Source: Arthrobacter sp. ISL-28 (GTDB lineage: Bacteria > Actinomycetota > Actinomycetes > Actinomycetales > Micrococcaceae). Taken from it: 64,000 bases of DNA. The translations under genes were made by a program, and so were the position numbers. The notes below the pieces were generated by a model. That model did not search any database. It was not told the origin of the DNA and worked only from the letters and a program-made list of their open reading frames with translations. Below, piece by piece: positions 1 through 8,577 of this stretch; the first letter of the stretch is position 1, and each line of letters opens with the position of its first letter. Location of the stretch: the NCBI RefSeq assembly GCF_018613875.1, contig NZ_JAGGPJ010000007.1, positions 310,001 to 374,000 of the forward strand. Direction: 5' to 3'.

Positions 1-1
1 G

Positions 2-2047
2 GCGGCCGAAAGCTATCTCAAGATCGAGGCGATCATCCGGGCGTGCAAGGACTCTGGCGCGCAGGCGGTGCACCCCGGCTACGGCTTCCTCAGCGAAAAC
101 GTCGAGTTCGCCCGTGCACTGGCGGCTGCGGGGATCGCCTTCATCGGTCCCGGCGTGGAGCCCCTGGAGGTCATGGGGGACAAGATCCGGTCCAAGAACC
201 ACGTGGCCGGTTACGGCGTGCCTGTCGTTCCCGGCATCGCCGAACCCGGGCTGACGGACGAGGACCTGATCAGCGCCGCCGCAGCCGTGGGATATCCGCT
301 GCTCATCAAGCCGTCCGCGGGCGGCGGCGGCAAAGGGATGCACATCGTGGAGCGCCCGACCGACCTTCCGGCCACCCTGGCAACGGCCCGTCGCGTTGCG
401 GCCAGCGCGTTCGGCGATGACACCCTGTTCCTTGAGCGCCTGGTCATGGCCCCCCGGCACATTGAAGTCCAGGTGCTGGCTGACAACCACGGTAACGTGA
501 TCCATCTGGGGGAGCGCGAGTGTTCCCTGCAGCGCCGGCACCAGAAAGTGATCGAGGAGGCGCCGTCGCCGCTCCTCGAATCGTTGAACGATGGCGGCGC
601 TACCCGCGCGCGCATCGGTGAAGCCGCCTGCCAGGCGGCCCGCAGTGTGCACTACACCGGGGCGGGAACCGTCGAGTTCCTGGTCTCAGACAACGCACCG
701 GACGAATTCTTCTTCATGGAGATGAACACCCGCCTCCAGGTGGAGCACCCGGTCACGGAAATGGTCACCGGGGTGGACCTCGTCGAGTGGCAGGTGCGCA
801 TCGCCGCCGGCGAGGTACTCACCGTGGCGCAGGACGACGTTGTGCTTGAAGGCCATGCTGCGGAGGCCCGTGTCTACGCGGAGGTTCCGGAGCGGAACTT
901 CCTGCCGTCGTCCGGCACAGTGGTGCTGCTCGACGAGGCCGGAACCATCTTTTCCGCCCCTTCCGCCGTGGCGCGTGCTGATTCCGCCGCGGCGCGTGGT
1001 GATTCCGCGGGGGCCGCCGATCCCCACATCCGCATCGATTCCTCGCTGCAGCCGGGGCTGGAGATCTCCAGTGATTACGACCCCATGCTGTCCAAGGTCA
1101 TCGCCTGGGGACAGGACCGCCAGTCGGCGCTCGACAGGCTGGACACAGCGCTGGAGCGGTACACGGTCCTCGGTGTGGGAACCAACGTGGAATACCTTCG
1201 GCTCCTGATCAACGACGACGACGTACGCGCCGGCCACTTGGATACCACGCTGATCGACCGGAAGATGCCGGACCTGGCGTTCCGGAGCGTCGCGGACGCC
1301 GACCTCATCGCCGCGGCCATGCAGTTCTGGATTGTCGACGAGGGTCCCGCAGGCGTCGCTTCTCCCTGGAACAGCGTCCGCGGCTGGCGCCTGGGCGTCC
1401 CGGCGCCCTGGCGGATGAGTTTTGGCCTTTCCGGCGGAGCGATGGCCACCGTGGCCGTCACCTGGCTGGGCGACGACAACCTTGGCCACGCCCTGGTCCG
1501 GGTCAACGGGGGACCGGAACACAGAGTCCGGGTCCAGAGGCTGACCGGCGAATCCATTCGGCTCACAGTGGACGGGCAGGAACAGACCTTCGCGTTGGGC
1601 TCCCTCCGGGAGGACCGCCAACGGGAAGGGCGGCCGCAGCACGTCTACGTGGGCAACGGCGGCTGGTCCTGCGGACTCGAAGTGCTCAGCCGGGAGTCCC
1701 GCCTTGAACGCGTGCTGGCCGCCATACAGCGTGAAGTGGGCGTTGCGGATCCCGAAGTCCGCTCGCCCATGCCGGGGACTGTCGTCTCGGTTTCCGCCAG
1801 CGACGGCGAGACGGTGGAAGCCGGCCAAGTGCTGCTGTCCGTGGAAGCCATGAAGATGGAGCACCAGCTCGTGGCCGAAGTTGCCGGCACCGTGCACATC
1901 ACCGTCAGGACCGGGGACCTTGTGAAGGCCGACCAGGTGCTGGCGACGATCCACGCGGAGCCCGCCGCCCACCGGGGAACGGCCGGGGAAGAAGCGGCAG
2001 ACGACTCACCAATCCACGATCCAACACATGAACGTAAGGGAGCCTAG
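2..2047 (+). CDS. Acyl-CoA carboxylase biotin-containing alpha subunit (5' truncated)
   Basis: The gene is cut by the left edge; the open frame runs from base 2, so the first part of the biotin carboxylase domain is missing. The rest shows the ATP-grasp biotin carboxylase core (glycine-rich SAGGGGKGMH near base 320, EMNTRLQVEHPVTE near 720), a carboxylase C-terminal domain, a linker and a biotinyl domain with the EAMKMEH motif whose lysine codon is at 1853-1855. This is a methylcrotonyl-, propionyl- or acetyl-CoA carboxylase alpha subunit: it carboxylates its own biotin using ATP and bicarbonate, and a separate beta subunit, probably upstream of the window, moves the carboxyl group to the acyl-CoA. 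The CoA-transferase and acyl-CoA dehydrogenase downstream favour methylcrotonyl-CoA (leucine breakdown), but substrate cannot be read from sequence. A 21-nt tandem repeat lies at 961-1010. Confidence 0.93.
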   Translation, partial: AAESYLKIEAIIRACKDSGAQAVHPGYGFLSENVEFARALAAAGIAFIGPGVEPLEVMGDKIRSKNHVAGYGVPVVPGIAEPGLTDEDLISAAAAVGYPLLIKPSAGGGGKGMHIVERPTDLPATLATARRVAASAFGDDTLFLERLVMAPRHIEVQVLADNHGNVIHLGERECSLQRRHQKVIEEAPSPLLESLNDGGATRARIGEAACQAARSVHYTGAGTVEFLVSDNAPDEFFFMEMNTRLQVEHPVTEMVTGVDLVEWQVRIAAGEVLTVAQDDVVLEGHAAEARVYAEVPERNFLPSSGTVVLLDEAGTIFSAPSAVARADSAAARGDSAGAADPHIRIDSSLQPGLEISSDYDPMLSKVIAWGQDRQSALDRLDTALERYTVLGVGTNVEYLRLLINDDDVRAGHLDTTLIDRKMPDLAFRSVADADLIAAAMQFWIVDEGPAGVASPWNSVRGWRLGVPAPWRMSFGLSGGAMATVAVTWLGDDNLGHALVRVNGGPEHRVRVQRLTGESIRLTVDGQEQTFALGSLREDRQREGRPQHVYVGNGGWSCGLEVLSRESRLERVLAAIQREVGVADPEVRSPMPGTVVSVSASDGETVEAGQVLLSVEAMKMEHQLVAEVAGTVHITVRTGDLVKADQVLATIHAEPAAHRGTAGEEAADDSPIHDPTHERKGA
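961..1010 (+). repeat. In-frame 21-nt tandem repeat inside the carboxylase gene
   Basis: Two near-identical 21-base units (961-981 and 982-1002, two base differences) and a partial third encode a seven-residue period (RADSAAA / RGDSAGA). It lies between the biotin carboxylase domain and the next conserved segment, where an insertion is tolerated. Confidence 0.8.
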
Positions 2048-2049
2048 CT

Positions 2050-3213
2050 ATGGCCGATTTTGAGCTCAGCGAGGAGTACCAGGACCTCAGCAACACCGTC
2101 CGCGAGTTTGCCGACGAGGTCGTGGCGCCCGTCTCGGCCAAGCACGACGAAGAACACAGCTTCCCGTACGAGGTTGTCTCGCAGATGGCGGACATGGGCC
2201 TGTTCGGCCTGCCCTTTCCCGAGGAGTCCGGTGGCATGGGCGGGGACTACTTCGCGCTGGCACTTGCACTGGAACAGCTCGGCCGGGTGGACCAGTCCGT
2301 GGCCATCACCCTGGAAGCCGGCGTATCGCTTGGCGCCATGCCGGTCCACCGGTTCGGCACGGAGGCTCAGAAGGAGGAGTGGCTGCCGCTGCTCGCCTCC
2401 GGAAAGGCGCTCGCAGGGTTCGGCCTGACCGAGCCGGAAGCCGGCTCCGATGCCGGCGGCACGAAGACCACCGCCCGACTGGAGGACGGCCACTGGGTCA
2501 TCAACGGCAACAAGGAGTTCATTACCAACTCCGGAACGGACATCAGCCGGCTGGTGACGGTCACCGCCGTGACCGGCAAGCAGGAGCGCCAGGACGGCAG
2601 CATCAAGAAGGAGATCTCCACCATTCTGGTGCCCACCAACACGCCGGGCTTCACGGCGGAGAAGGCCTACAACAAGGTGGGCTGGAATGCCTCCGACACG
2701 CACCCCCTGACGCTGAAGGATGTCCGCGTTCCCGAAGCCAACCTTCTGGGCGAACGGGGCCGGGGCTACGCAAACTTCCTCTCCATCCTCGACGAGGGCC
2801 GGATCGCCATCGCGGCACTCGCGACGGGCGCGGCCCAGGGCTGCGTGGATCTCTCGGTCCGGTACGCCAAGGACCGCAGCGCGTTCGGCAACAACATCGG
2901 CAAGTACCAGGCCATCTCCTTCAAGATCGCCCGCATGCAGGCACGCGCCCATACTGCCCGCCTGGCCTACTACGACGCGGCCGCCAGGATGCTCGCCGGC
3001 AAGCCGTTCAAGACCCAGGCGGCCATCGCTAAGATGGTCGCAGGCGAGGCGGCCATGGACAACGCGCGGGATGCCACCCAGGTATTCGGCGGCTATGGCT
3101 TCATCAACGAATTCACCGTGGCACGCCACTACCGCGACTCCAAGATCCTTGAAGTCGGAGAGGGCACCACGGAGGTGCAGCTGATGCTTATCGCCCGGGA
3201 ACTGGGACTGTGA
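2050..3213 (+). CDS. Acyl-CoA dehydrogenase
   Basis: The 387-residue protein is a full-length acyl-CoA dehydrogenase, an FAD enzyme that makes a 2,3-double bond in an acyl-CoA and passes electrons to electron-transferring flavoprotein. Visible family signatures are GFGLTEPEAGSDAGG (flavin-contacting middle domain), the segment around DRSAFG, QVFGGYGF, and ILEVGEGTTEVQ, where Glu371 sits at the usual catalytic-base position of straight-chain enzymes. It starts two bases after the carboxylase stop, with an AAGGGAG Shine-Dalgarno, so the two are co-transcribed. Context suggests isovaleryl- or another branched/short acyl-CoA; the base position does not prove it. Confidence 0.92.
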   Translation: MADFELSEEYQDLSNTVREFADEVVAPVSAKHDEEHSFPYEVVSQMADMGLFGLPFPEESGGMGGDYFALALALEQLGRVDQSVAITLEAGVSLGAMPVHRFGTEAQKEEWLPLLASGKALAGFGLTEPEAGSDAGGTKTTARLEDGHWVINGNKEFITNSGTDISRLVTVTAVTGKQERQDGSIKKEISTILVPTNTPGFTAEKAYNKVGWNASDTHPLTLKDVRVPEANLLGERGRGYANFLSILDEGRIAIAALATGAAQGCVDLSVRYAKDRSAFGNNIGKYQAISFKIARMQARAHTARLAYYDAAARMLAGKPFKTQAAIAKMVAGEAAMDNARDATQVFGGYGFINEFTVARHYRDSKILEVGEGTTEVQLMLIARELGL

Positions 3214-3258
3214 ACGCCCCGGTGGCCGAGCCTGTCGAGACACCTGAAAGGATCAACG

Positions 3259-4050
3259 ATGATTGACAAGGTTGTTGCCAGCGCTGCCGAGGCCGTTGCG
3301 GATATTTCGGACGGCGCGTCGCTCGCCGTCGGGGGGTTCGGCCTGTGCGGGATCCCGGTGGCCCTGATCGATGCCCTGCATGAGCACGGCACCAAGGATC
3401 TGGAAACGGTGAGCAACAACTGCGGCGTGGACGACTGGGGGCTCGGGATCCTGCTCAGGGACGGCCGCATTCGGCGGACCATCAGCTCCTATGTCGGGGA
3501 GAACAAGGAGTTCGCCCGGCAGTACCTTTCCGGGGAACTCGAGGTTGTGCTGACCCCGCAGGGAACGCTCGCCGAGAAGCTGCGCGCCGGCGGCGCCGGC
3601 ATTCCGGCGTTCTACACGAAAGCGGGCGTCGGCACCCAGGTGTCCGAAGGCGGCCTGCCGCAGAAGTACGACGCCAACGGCGGCATTGCGATCGCCTCCG
3701 CGCCCAAGGAAGTTCGCACCTTCAACGGCGTGGACTACGTGCTCGAAGAGTCCCTCGCGCCCGACTTCGGCCTGGTCCATGCCTGGAAGGGCGACCGGCA
3801 CGGCAACCTGGTCTTCCACGCAACGGCCATGAACTTCAACCCGCTGTGCGCCATGGCAGGCCGGATCACCATCGCCGAGGTAGAAGAACTGGTGGAACCG
3901 GGGGAGCTGGACCCCGAACACGTCCACCTGCCCGGCATCTTCGTCCAGCGGGTTGTCGTCGCGCCGCAGGCGGAAAAACGCATCGAAAAGCGGACGGTGG
4001 CGCTCTCCGCCCCGTCGGCAGCCGGCACCACCGACCAGGCAGGAGCATAG
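3259..4050 (+). CDS. 3-oxoacid CoA-transferase subunit A
   Basis: The 263-residue protein has the CoA-transferase family I alpha signature [14 protein letters not shown] near residues 24-37 and [12 protein letters not shown]. With the next gene it forms a heteromeric succinyl-CoA:3-oxoacid CoA-transferase (SCOT type) that moves CoA between succinyl-CoA and acetoacetate or a related oxoacid. Length is usual for the subunit. An AAAGGATC Shine-Dalgarno precedes the ATG. In a leucine pathway this enzyme would activate the acetoacetate released by HMG-CoA lyase, though no HMG-CoA lyase gene is in view. Confidence 0.92.
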   Translation: MIDKVVASAAEAVADISDGASLAVGGFGLCGIPVALIDALHEHGTKDLETVSNNCGVDDWGLGILLRDGRIRRTISSYVGENKEFARQYLSGELEVVLTPQGTLAEKLRAGGAGIPAFYTKAGVGTQVSEGGLPQKYDANGGIAIASAPKEVRTFNGVDYVLEESLAPDFGLVHAWKGDRHGNLVFHATAMNFNPLCAMAGRITIAEVEELVEPGELDPEHVHLPGIFVQRVVVAPQAEKRIEKRTVALSAPSAAGTTDQAGA

Positions 4051-4052
4051 CC

Positions 4053-4799
4053 ATGGATCCGAACAGCCCGGAGGCTCCCCGCCCGGAGGGGGTCCGTCCC
4101 GAGTACCGGCGCGCTGCCATGTCGCACCCAGAGGGCAAGGGCTGGACGCGGAACGAACTCGCCGCACGCGTGGCACAGGAGCTCAGCAACGGCCAGTACG
4201 TCAACCTCGGCATCGGGATGCCCACGCTGATCCCCAACTACATTCCCGCCGGAGTGGAAGTGGTGCTGCATTCGGAGAACGGGATCCTCGGCGTCGGGCC
4301 CTACCCGGGCGAGGACGAGATCGACCCGGACCTGATCAACGCGGGCAAGGAAACCGTCACCGTCAACAAGGGTGCGGCGTTTTTCGACTCCGCCCTGTCC
4401 TTCGGCATGATCCGGGGCGGGCACGTGGACGTGGCCGTGCTTGGCGCCATGGAAGTTGCCGCGAATGGCGATCTGGCCAACTGGATGATCCCGGGCAAGA
4501 TGGTCAAGGGCATGGGCGGCGCGATGGACCTGGTCTTCGGAGCCAAAAAAGTCATTGTGATGATGGAGCACGTGGACCGGAACGGCAGGCCCAAGATCGT
4601 GGAACAGTGCACGCTGCCGCTCACGGGCAAGGGCTGCGTGGACCGGATCATCACGGACCTCGCCGTGATTGACGTCGTTGCCGAGGGCGGGCAGTCCCGG
4701 CTGGTGCTGCGCGAGCTGGCGCCCAACGTGTCCATTGACGATGTGGCGGCGGCCACCGGCGTCGAGCTTTTCGAGGAAGACCAGGAACTGACCGTATGA
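4053..4799 (+). CDS. 3-oxoacid CoA-transferase subunit B
   Basis: I chose the ATG at 4053, two bases after the subunit A stop, rather than the longer open frame, because conserved beta-subunit sequence begins soon after ([21 protein letters not shown]). The 248-residue product carries [11 protein letters not shown], whose glutamate is the catalytic residue that forms the glutamyl-CoA thioester, and GGAMDLV. It pairs with the preceding subunit. The N-terminal 25 residues are proline- and arginine-rich and poorly conserved, so the true start could be the ATG at 4119. The stop overlaps the next start by four bases (ATGA), indicating translational coupling. Confidence 0.9.
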   Translation: MDPNSPEAPRPEGVRPEYRRAAMSHPEGKGWTRNELAARVAQELSNGQYVNLGIGMPTLIPNYIPAGVEVVLHSENGILGVGPYPGEDEIDPDLINAGKETVTVNKGAAFFDSALSFGMIRGGHVDVAVLGAMEVAANGDLANWMIPGKMVKGMGGAMDLVFGAKKVIVMMEHVDRNGRPKIVEQCTLPLTGKGCVDRIITDLAVIDVVAEGGQSRLVLRELAPNVSIDDVAAATGVELFEEDQELTV

Positions 4800-5359
4800 C
4801 GGCGAACCCTCCGGAGCGAGTCACTGAGGAGGCGCAGGTGACTGAACAGCGTGTCGTTGAACAGCGCGGTCTGTACTTCGAGGAACTCGAAGAGGGCGTG
4901 GTGTACGCGCACCGGCCGGGCCGGACAGTGACCGAAACGGACAACGTCCTCTTCACCACCATGACCATGAACACCCAGGGGCTGCACCTGGACGCCGCGT
5001 GGAGCGCGGGGCAGCCGTTCGGGCAACGGCTGGTGAACTCCATGTTTACGCTGGCAACCGTCGTCGGGCAGTCCGTCACGCAACTGACGCAGGGCACCAT
5101 CGTCGCGCAGCTGGGACTCACCGACGTATCCTTCCCAAACCCGCTGTACCACGGCGACACCCTGTACACGGAGACCGTCATCTCCGGCAGGAGGCTGTCC
5201 GGATCCCGCCCGGGGCAGGGCATCGTCACCATGAAGCACACGGGCCGCAACCAGGACGGCGCCGTGGTTGCCCTCGTGACGCGCAGCTGCCTGATGTGGA
5301 CACGGGAGGCTCATCTGGAGGCGGAGGCCGCACAGAAGTCAGTTCGAGGGGGAGAATGA
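4796..5359 (+). CDS. MaoC family hot-dog dehydratase
   Basis: The 187-residue protein is a MaoC-like (R-specific enoyl-CoA hydratase) hot-dog fold protein, seen from [34 protein letters not shown] (where the hydratase Asp/His pair would lie) and [10 protein letters not shown]. The ATG overlaps the stop of CoA-transferase subunit B. A second possible start is the GTG at 4838, which would remove 14 poorly conserved residues. Its probable role is reversible hydration of an enoyl-CoA made by the acyl-CoA dehydrogenase, or of a mesaconyl/methylfumaryl-type CoA ester used with the lyase next door. Confidence 0.85.
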   Translation: MTANPPERVTEEAQVTEQRVVEQRGLYFEELEEGVVYAHRPGRTVTETDNVLFTTMTMNTQGLHLDAAWSAGQPFGQRLVNSMFTLATVVGQSVTQLTQGTIVAQLGLTDVSFPNPLYHGDTLYTETVISGRRLSGSRPGQGIVTMKHTGRNQDGAVVALVTRSCLMWTREAHLEAEAAQKSVRGGE

Positions 5360-5363
5360 AGCC

Positions 5364-6203
5364 ATGAGTTTCGTCATGGGTCCTGCCCTGCTGTTCTGCC
5401 CCGCCGACCGCCCCGAACGCTTTCAGAAAGCCGCTGAGCGCTCCGACGCCGTCATCCTGGATCTTGAGGATGCGGTGGCCCCGGCAGACAAAAAGCGCGC
5501 CAGGGGGGCAATCCTCGCCCAGGTCGGTGCCCAAGGCGATGTCCCCGAGCTCGAACCCACCCGCACCATCATCCGGATCAACCCGGCCGGCACGGAGGAC
5601 TTCGAGAAGGACCTCCACTGCCTCGCGCATACGCCCTATCGCACGGTAATGCTTGCCAAGACAGAAAGCGCGGAGCAGCTGCGGGCGCTGGAGGACTTCC
5701 ACGTCATCGCCCTCTGCGAAACGGCGGCCGGGATCATCAACGCCCCCGCCATCGCCGCCGCGCCCAACGTCGTGGCGCTGATGTGGGGCGCGGAGGACCT
5801 CCTGGCGTCCCTCGGCGGCACCTCGAGCAGGAGGGACGACGGCGGCTACCGTGCGGTGGCGCTGCACGCCCGCTCCTCGGTGCTGCTGGCGGCAGGCGCC
5901 TTTGGCAAGGAAGCCGTGGACGCCGTCTACGTCAACATCCCCGACCTCGAGGGGCTGACCGAGGAATCCCGCGATGCCGTGGCCTCCGGCTTCAGCTCCA
6001 AGGCGTGCATCCACCCCGACCAGGTGGCGGCCGTCCGGGCAGCCTACGCGCCCAGCGAGGAGGACGTCGCCACGGCCCAGGAGCTTCTGGAGGCGGCCCG
6101 CGCCGCCGGTACGGGAGTGTTCCAATTCAAGGGCAAGATGATCGACGGGCCCATCCTCAAGCACGCGGAGTCGACTATCCGGCGGGCCGGCGCACTGGCC
6201 TAG
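5364..6203 (+). CDS. HpcH/HpaI-CitE family CoA ester lyase
   Basis: The 279-residue protein resembles citrate lyase beta (CitE-like): LFCPADRPERFQKAAERSDAVILDLEDAVAP is summarised here by its core AVILDLEDAV near residues 27-36, plus RINPAGT, LCETAAGI (substrate and metal-binding Glu) and LMWGAEDL. Such stand-alone proteins cleave malyl-CoA, citramalyl-CoA or HMG-CoA-like esters with magnesium. It ends the catabolic operon, four bases after the MaoC gene. The combination MaoC plus CitE-like lyase is common in actinobacterial branched-chain acyl-CoA clusters. Exact substrate is not visible. Confidence 0.87.
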   Translation: MSFVMGPALLFCPADRPERFQKAAERSDAVILDLEDAVAPADKKRARGAILAQVGAQGDVPELEPTRTIIRINPAGTEDFEKDLHCLAHTPYRTVMLAKTESAEQLRALEDFHVIALCETAAGIINAPAIAAAPNVVALMWGAEDLLASLGGTSSRRDDGGYRAVALHARSSVLLAAGAFGKEAVDAVYVNIPDLEGLTEESRDAVASGFSSKACIHPDQVAAVRAAYAPSEEDVATAQELLEAARAAGTGVFQFKGKMIDGPILKHAESTIRRAGALA

Positions 6204-6211
6204 CAGGCGGC

Positions 6212-7678
6212 TTACTGCTGGCGCCCCGGTGCCCGACGCAGGGAGAGCGGCGGGATGGCCTCATACAGCGGGGTTCTGATCCAGCGCTGGCCGGTCTCGC
6301 GGAACTCGGCCCGGCTGGAGAAGCGGTACAGGTAGGTGCGGGCGCGCACCCAGCGGGGGCGTTCGCCGTCGAACGGGTCATGGCGCAGCAGGCGCAGCAC
6401 CGTGCGGTCGCCCTCCAGAAGCTTGGCCAGGAAAGCGTAGAACCACTCCTCATGGACGGTGCGCAGCGGGAGGAACCACATGAGCCAGTCCAGCCGCAGG
6501 TGGTAGGGCGCCCACTGGCGCGGCACCCTGCGCACATCTCCGGGCTTCCCCTTGAAGCCGTACTCTTGCCAATCCGCGGTTTCGTCCGGATCCTCGTCCA
6601 TGGTGCCTTCCACCGCTACCTCGACGCGCTGCTTCGTCACAGTGCCGAAGGCGCCGTACGTGTTCACGAGTTGCCAGCGGTTGAAACTGGCGTTCATCAG
6701 CTGGTGGTGTGAGAACAGGTTGCGGATCGGCCAGTAGCTGAGCACCACCAGCAGCAGAGTGGCGGCGAGAGTCAGCCCAAGCCACCACAGCGGCGTCTCG
6801 TCGCCCGAGTAGGCGGGATGCCAGTTCAGCGGGAGGAACGGCAGCACCGCGTGGGCGACCGGATCGCTGACCGCTGCGAAGGCCAGCACTATGGCGATCC
6901 AGTTCAGCCAGGCGAAGTTGCCGGTGGCCACGAGCCACAACTGCGTGAAGATGACGATGCCGGCAGCGATGCTGGCCAGCGGCTGCGGGGCAAAAAGGAA
7001 GAAGGGCACCACGAGTTGGGCGAAGTGGTTGCCCAGCACCTCCACCCGGTGGAACAGCTTGGGCAGGAGATGCGCCTGCCGGCTCAGCGGGCCAGGCATG
7101 GGCTGCGTCTCGTGGTGGTAATACAGGGCTGTCAGGTCCCGCCACTCCCGGCCGCCCCGGATCTTGATCATGCCCGCGCCGAATTCCAGGCGGAACACCA
7201 GCCAGGCCACGAGGATCAGGATGGTCCGGGGCGGATCGGTCTGGTCGGAGCCAAGAAACGCCACGGTAAAGCCTGCCTCGAGAAGCAACATCTCCCAGCC
7301 GAAGCCATAGAACGTCTGCCCCACATTGACGATCGACATGTACAGCAGCCATAGCGCCAGGAAGGCCAGGAGCGGCACCCAGGGCGGACCGAGCTGGGGA
7401 AGGCCCGCAACGAGGGTCGCCGAGATGGCCATCCCGGTCCCGCACACCGCCCGCAGCAGCCGGTCCGAGTAGCGCCAGCGGAACAGCGTGGGCCGCCGCA
7501 GCCTGCTGAACGCCTCCAGGTAATCCGGAACGGGGAGCAGCCCGCGCTCGCCGAGCAAAGCCGGGAACTGGTTCAGCGATGAAAGGAACGCAACGAAGTA
7601 GAGCGCAGCGACGCCACGCTGCAGCACTTGCCGGGCGAATTCAAAATCCGGCGCGTCGAACCAGGCGGCCCAGTCCAC
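6212..7678 (-). CDS. Lipase maturation factor-like integral membrane protein
   Basis: The 488-residue product has many hydrophobic segments (for example ALYFVAFLSSLNQFPALLG, LLAFLALWLLYMSIVNVGQ, LLLEAGFTVAFLG) and the family motifs FYGFGWEMLLLEAGF, RLEFGAGMIKIRG, DLTALYYHHETQPMP and YGAFGTVTKQRVEVAVEGT, all typical of the LMF1 family. In animals LMF1 assists folding of dimeric lipases in the ER; the role of bacterial homologues is not established. The start is a GTG with a consensus-like promoter (TTGACG, 16 nt, TAACGT) whose -10 ends six bases before it, so a leaderless mRNA is likely. It converges on the CoA ester lyase gene with only eight bases between the stops. Confidence 0.86.
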   Translation of the reverse strand: MDWAAWFDAPDFEFARQVLQRGVAALYFVAFLSSLNQFPALLGERGLLPVPDYLEAFSRLRRPTLFRWRYSDRLLRAVCGTGMAISATLVAGLPQLGPPWVPLLAFLALWLLYMSIVNVGQTFYGFGWEMLLLEAGFTVAFLGSDQTDPPRTILILVAWLVFRLEFGAGMIKIRGGREWRDLTALYYHHETQPMPGPLSRQAHLLPKLFHRVEVLGNHFAQLVVPFFLFAPQPLASIAAGIVIFTQLWLVATGNFAWLNWIAIVLAFAAVSDPVAHAVLPFLPLNWHPAYSGDETPLWWLGLTLAATLLLVVLSYWPIRNLFSHHQLMNASFNRWQLVNTYGAFGTVTKQRVEVAVEGTMDEDPDETADWQEYGFKGKPGDVRRVPRQWAPYHLRLDWLMWFLPLRTVHEEWFYAFLAKLLEGDRTVLRLLRHDPFDGERPRWVRARTYLYRFSSRAEFRETGQRWIRTPLYEAIPPLSLRRAPGRQQ

Positions 7679-7684
7679 GCTTCC

Positions 7685-7712
7685 ACGTTACTCACGGCAA
7701 CAAACGCGTCAA
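7685..7712 (-). promoter_or_regulatory. Promoter of the lipase-maturation-factor-like gene
   Basis: On the minus strand TTGACG (7712-7707) and TAACGT (7690-7685) are 16 bases apart, and the GTG start follows the -10 after six bases. No Shine-Dalgarno has workable spacing, so this looks like a promoter for a leaderless transcript. Confidence 0.6.
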
Positions 7713-7765
7713 GGTGCGGTGACAAGGGCGGGAGCGCCAAAGATAGGAGGGACGTGCCGCGGCAC

Positions 7766-7771
7766 TAGGAT
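7766..7771 (+). promoter_or_regulatory. -10 element, leaderless start of TauE/SafE gene
   Basis: TAGGAT ends seven bases before the ATG at 7779. No clear -35 is seen. Confidence 0.45.
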
Positions 7772-7778
7772 CGAAACC

Positions 7779-8522
7779 ATGTTTGTTGTGGTGCTCGTCG
7801 CCGTGGTGGCGGGAGCGCTGGCGCAAAGACTCGCCGGCCTGGGGTTCGGGCTTCTCGTGGCGCCGGTCCTGGTGGTGCTCCTGGGACCCTTCGACGGTGT
7901 GATGATCGTCAACCTGTGCGGAGCGGTGTCATCGCTGCTTATCCTGTCCAGGGTGTGGCGGCACGTTAACTGGCGGCGCTATTTCGGCCTCGCGGCATCC
8001 GCCATCACCGGCGTGCTGCCCGGTGCCTGGCTGGCAAGCCACGCTCCCGAGGCGCCGCTGGAGATCTGCATCGGGGTCCTGCTGATCCTCGGACTCCTGG
8101 CTTCACAGCGGCTGAACCGCAGCCCATGGCAGGCCTCGGGTCCGGTTCCGCTGGTCTCCCTGGGATTCTCCAGCGGCCTCATGAATGCGGCCGCAGGCGT
8201 CGGCGGGCCCGCCATCACTGCCTACGCCATCGTCACCCGCTGGGAGCAGAAAGGCTTCGGCGCAACCCTGCAGCCCTACTTTGTGACCACGGGGCTGTCC
8301 TCGCTGCTGAGCAAATACCTGTTTTCCGGCGGACACCTTCCCGGGCTTGAAGGCTGGCAGTGGCTGGGCATCCTGGCCGCCATGATCGTGGGGATCGTGG
8401 CCGGCGACCTGCTCTCCGGGAAGGTGCAGCCCGGGATCATCCGCAGGATTGTCGTCATGATCGCCTACGCGGGAGCCGTATCCACGGTGGCCAAAGGCAT
8501 GCTCGGACTGGCCATGAGCTAG
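7779..8522 (+). CDS. TauE/SafE family (TSUP) anion permease
   Basis: The 247-residue protein is mostly hydrophobic with about eight membrane segments and the TSUP hallmarks: N-terminal VVLVAVVAGALAQRLAGLGFG, LPGAWLASHAPE, and the second-half repeat FSSGLMNAAAGVGGPAI. Members export or import sulfite, sulfoacetate, taurine-derived or other small organic anions. I chose the ATG at 7779 over the upstream in-frame ATG at 7719 because the upstream 20 residues are polar and a TAGGAT -10 lies seven bases before 7779. It diverges from the lipase-maturation-factor-like gene. No neighbour reveals the substrate. Confidence 0.85.
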   Translation: MFVVVLVAVVAGALAQRLAGLGFGLLVAPVLVVLLGPFDGVMIVNLCGAVSSLLILSRVWRHVNWRRYFGLAASAITGVLPGAWLASHAPEAPLEICIGVLLILGLLASQRLNRSPWQASGPVPLVSLGFSSGLMNAAAGVGGPAITAYAIVTRWEQKGFGATLQPYFVTTGLSSLLSKYLFSGGHLPGLEGWQWLGILAAMIVGIVAGDLLSGKVQPGIIRRIVVMIAYAGAVSTVAKGMLGLAMS

Positions 8523-8565
8523 TCACCCCACCCTCTGCCGGATCCGACGGCGGCCAGGGGTGCGG

Positions 8566-8571
8566 GATACT
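8566..8571 (+). promoter_or_regulatory. -10 element, leaderless start of dxr
   Basis: GATACT ends six bases before the dxr ATG; no Shine-Dalgarno lies in between. Confidence 0.4.
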
Positions 8572-8577
8572 TAAGTC

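Noticed and set aside
3846..4052. The longer CoA-transferase B frame beginning inside subunit A
   Set aside because: The extra 69 codons lie in subunit A in another frame; the ATG at 4053 follows the stop with normal operon spacing.
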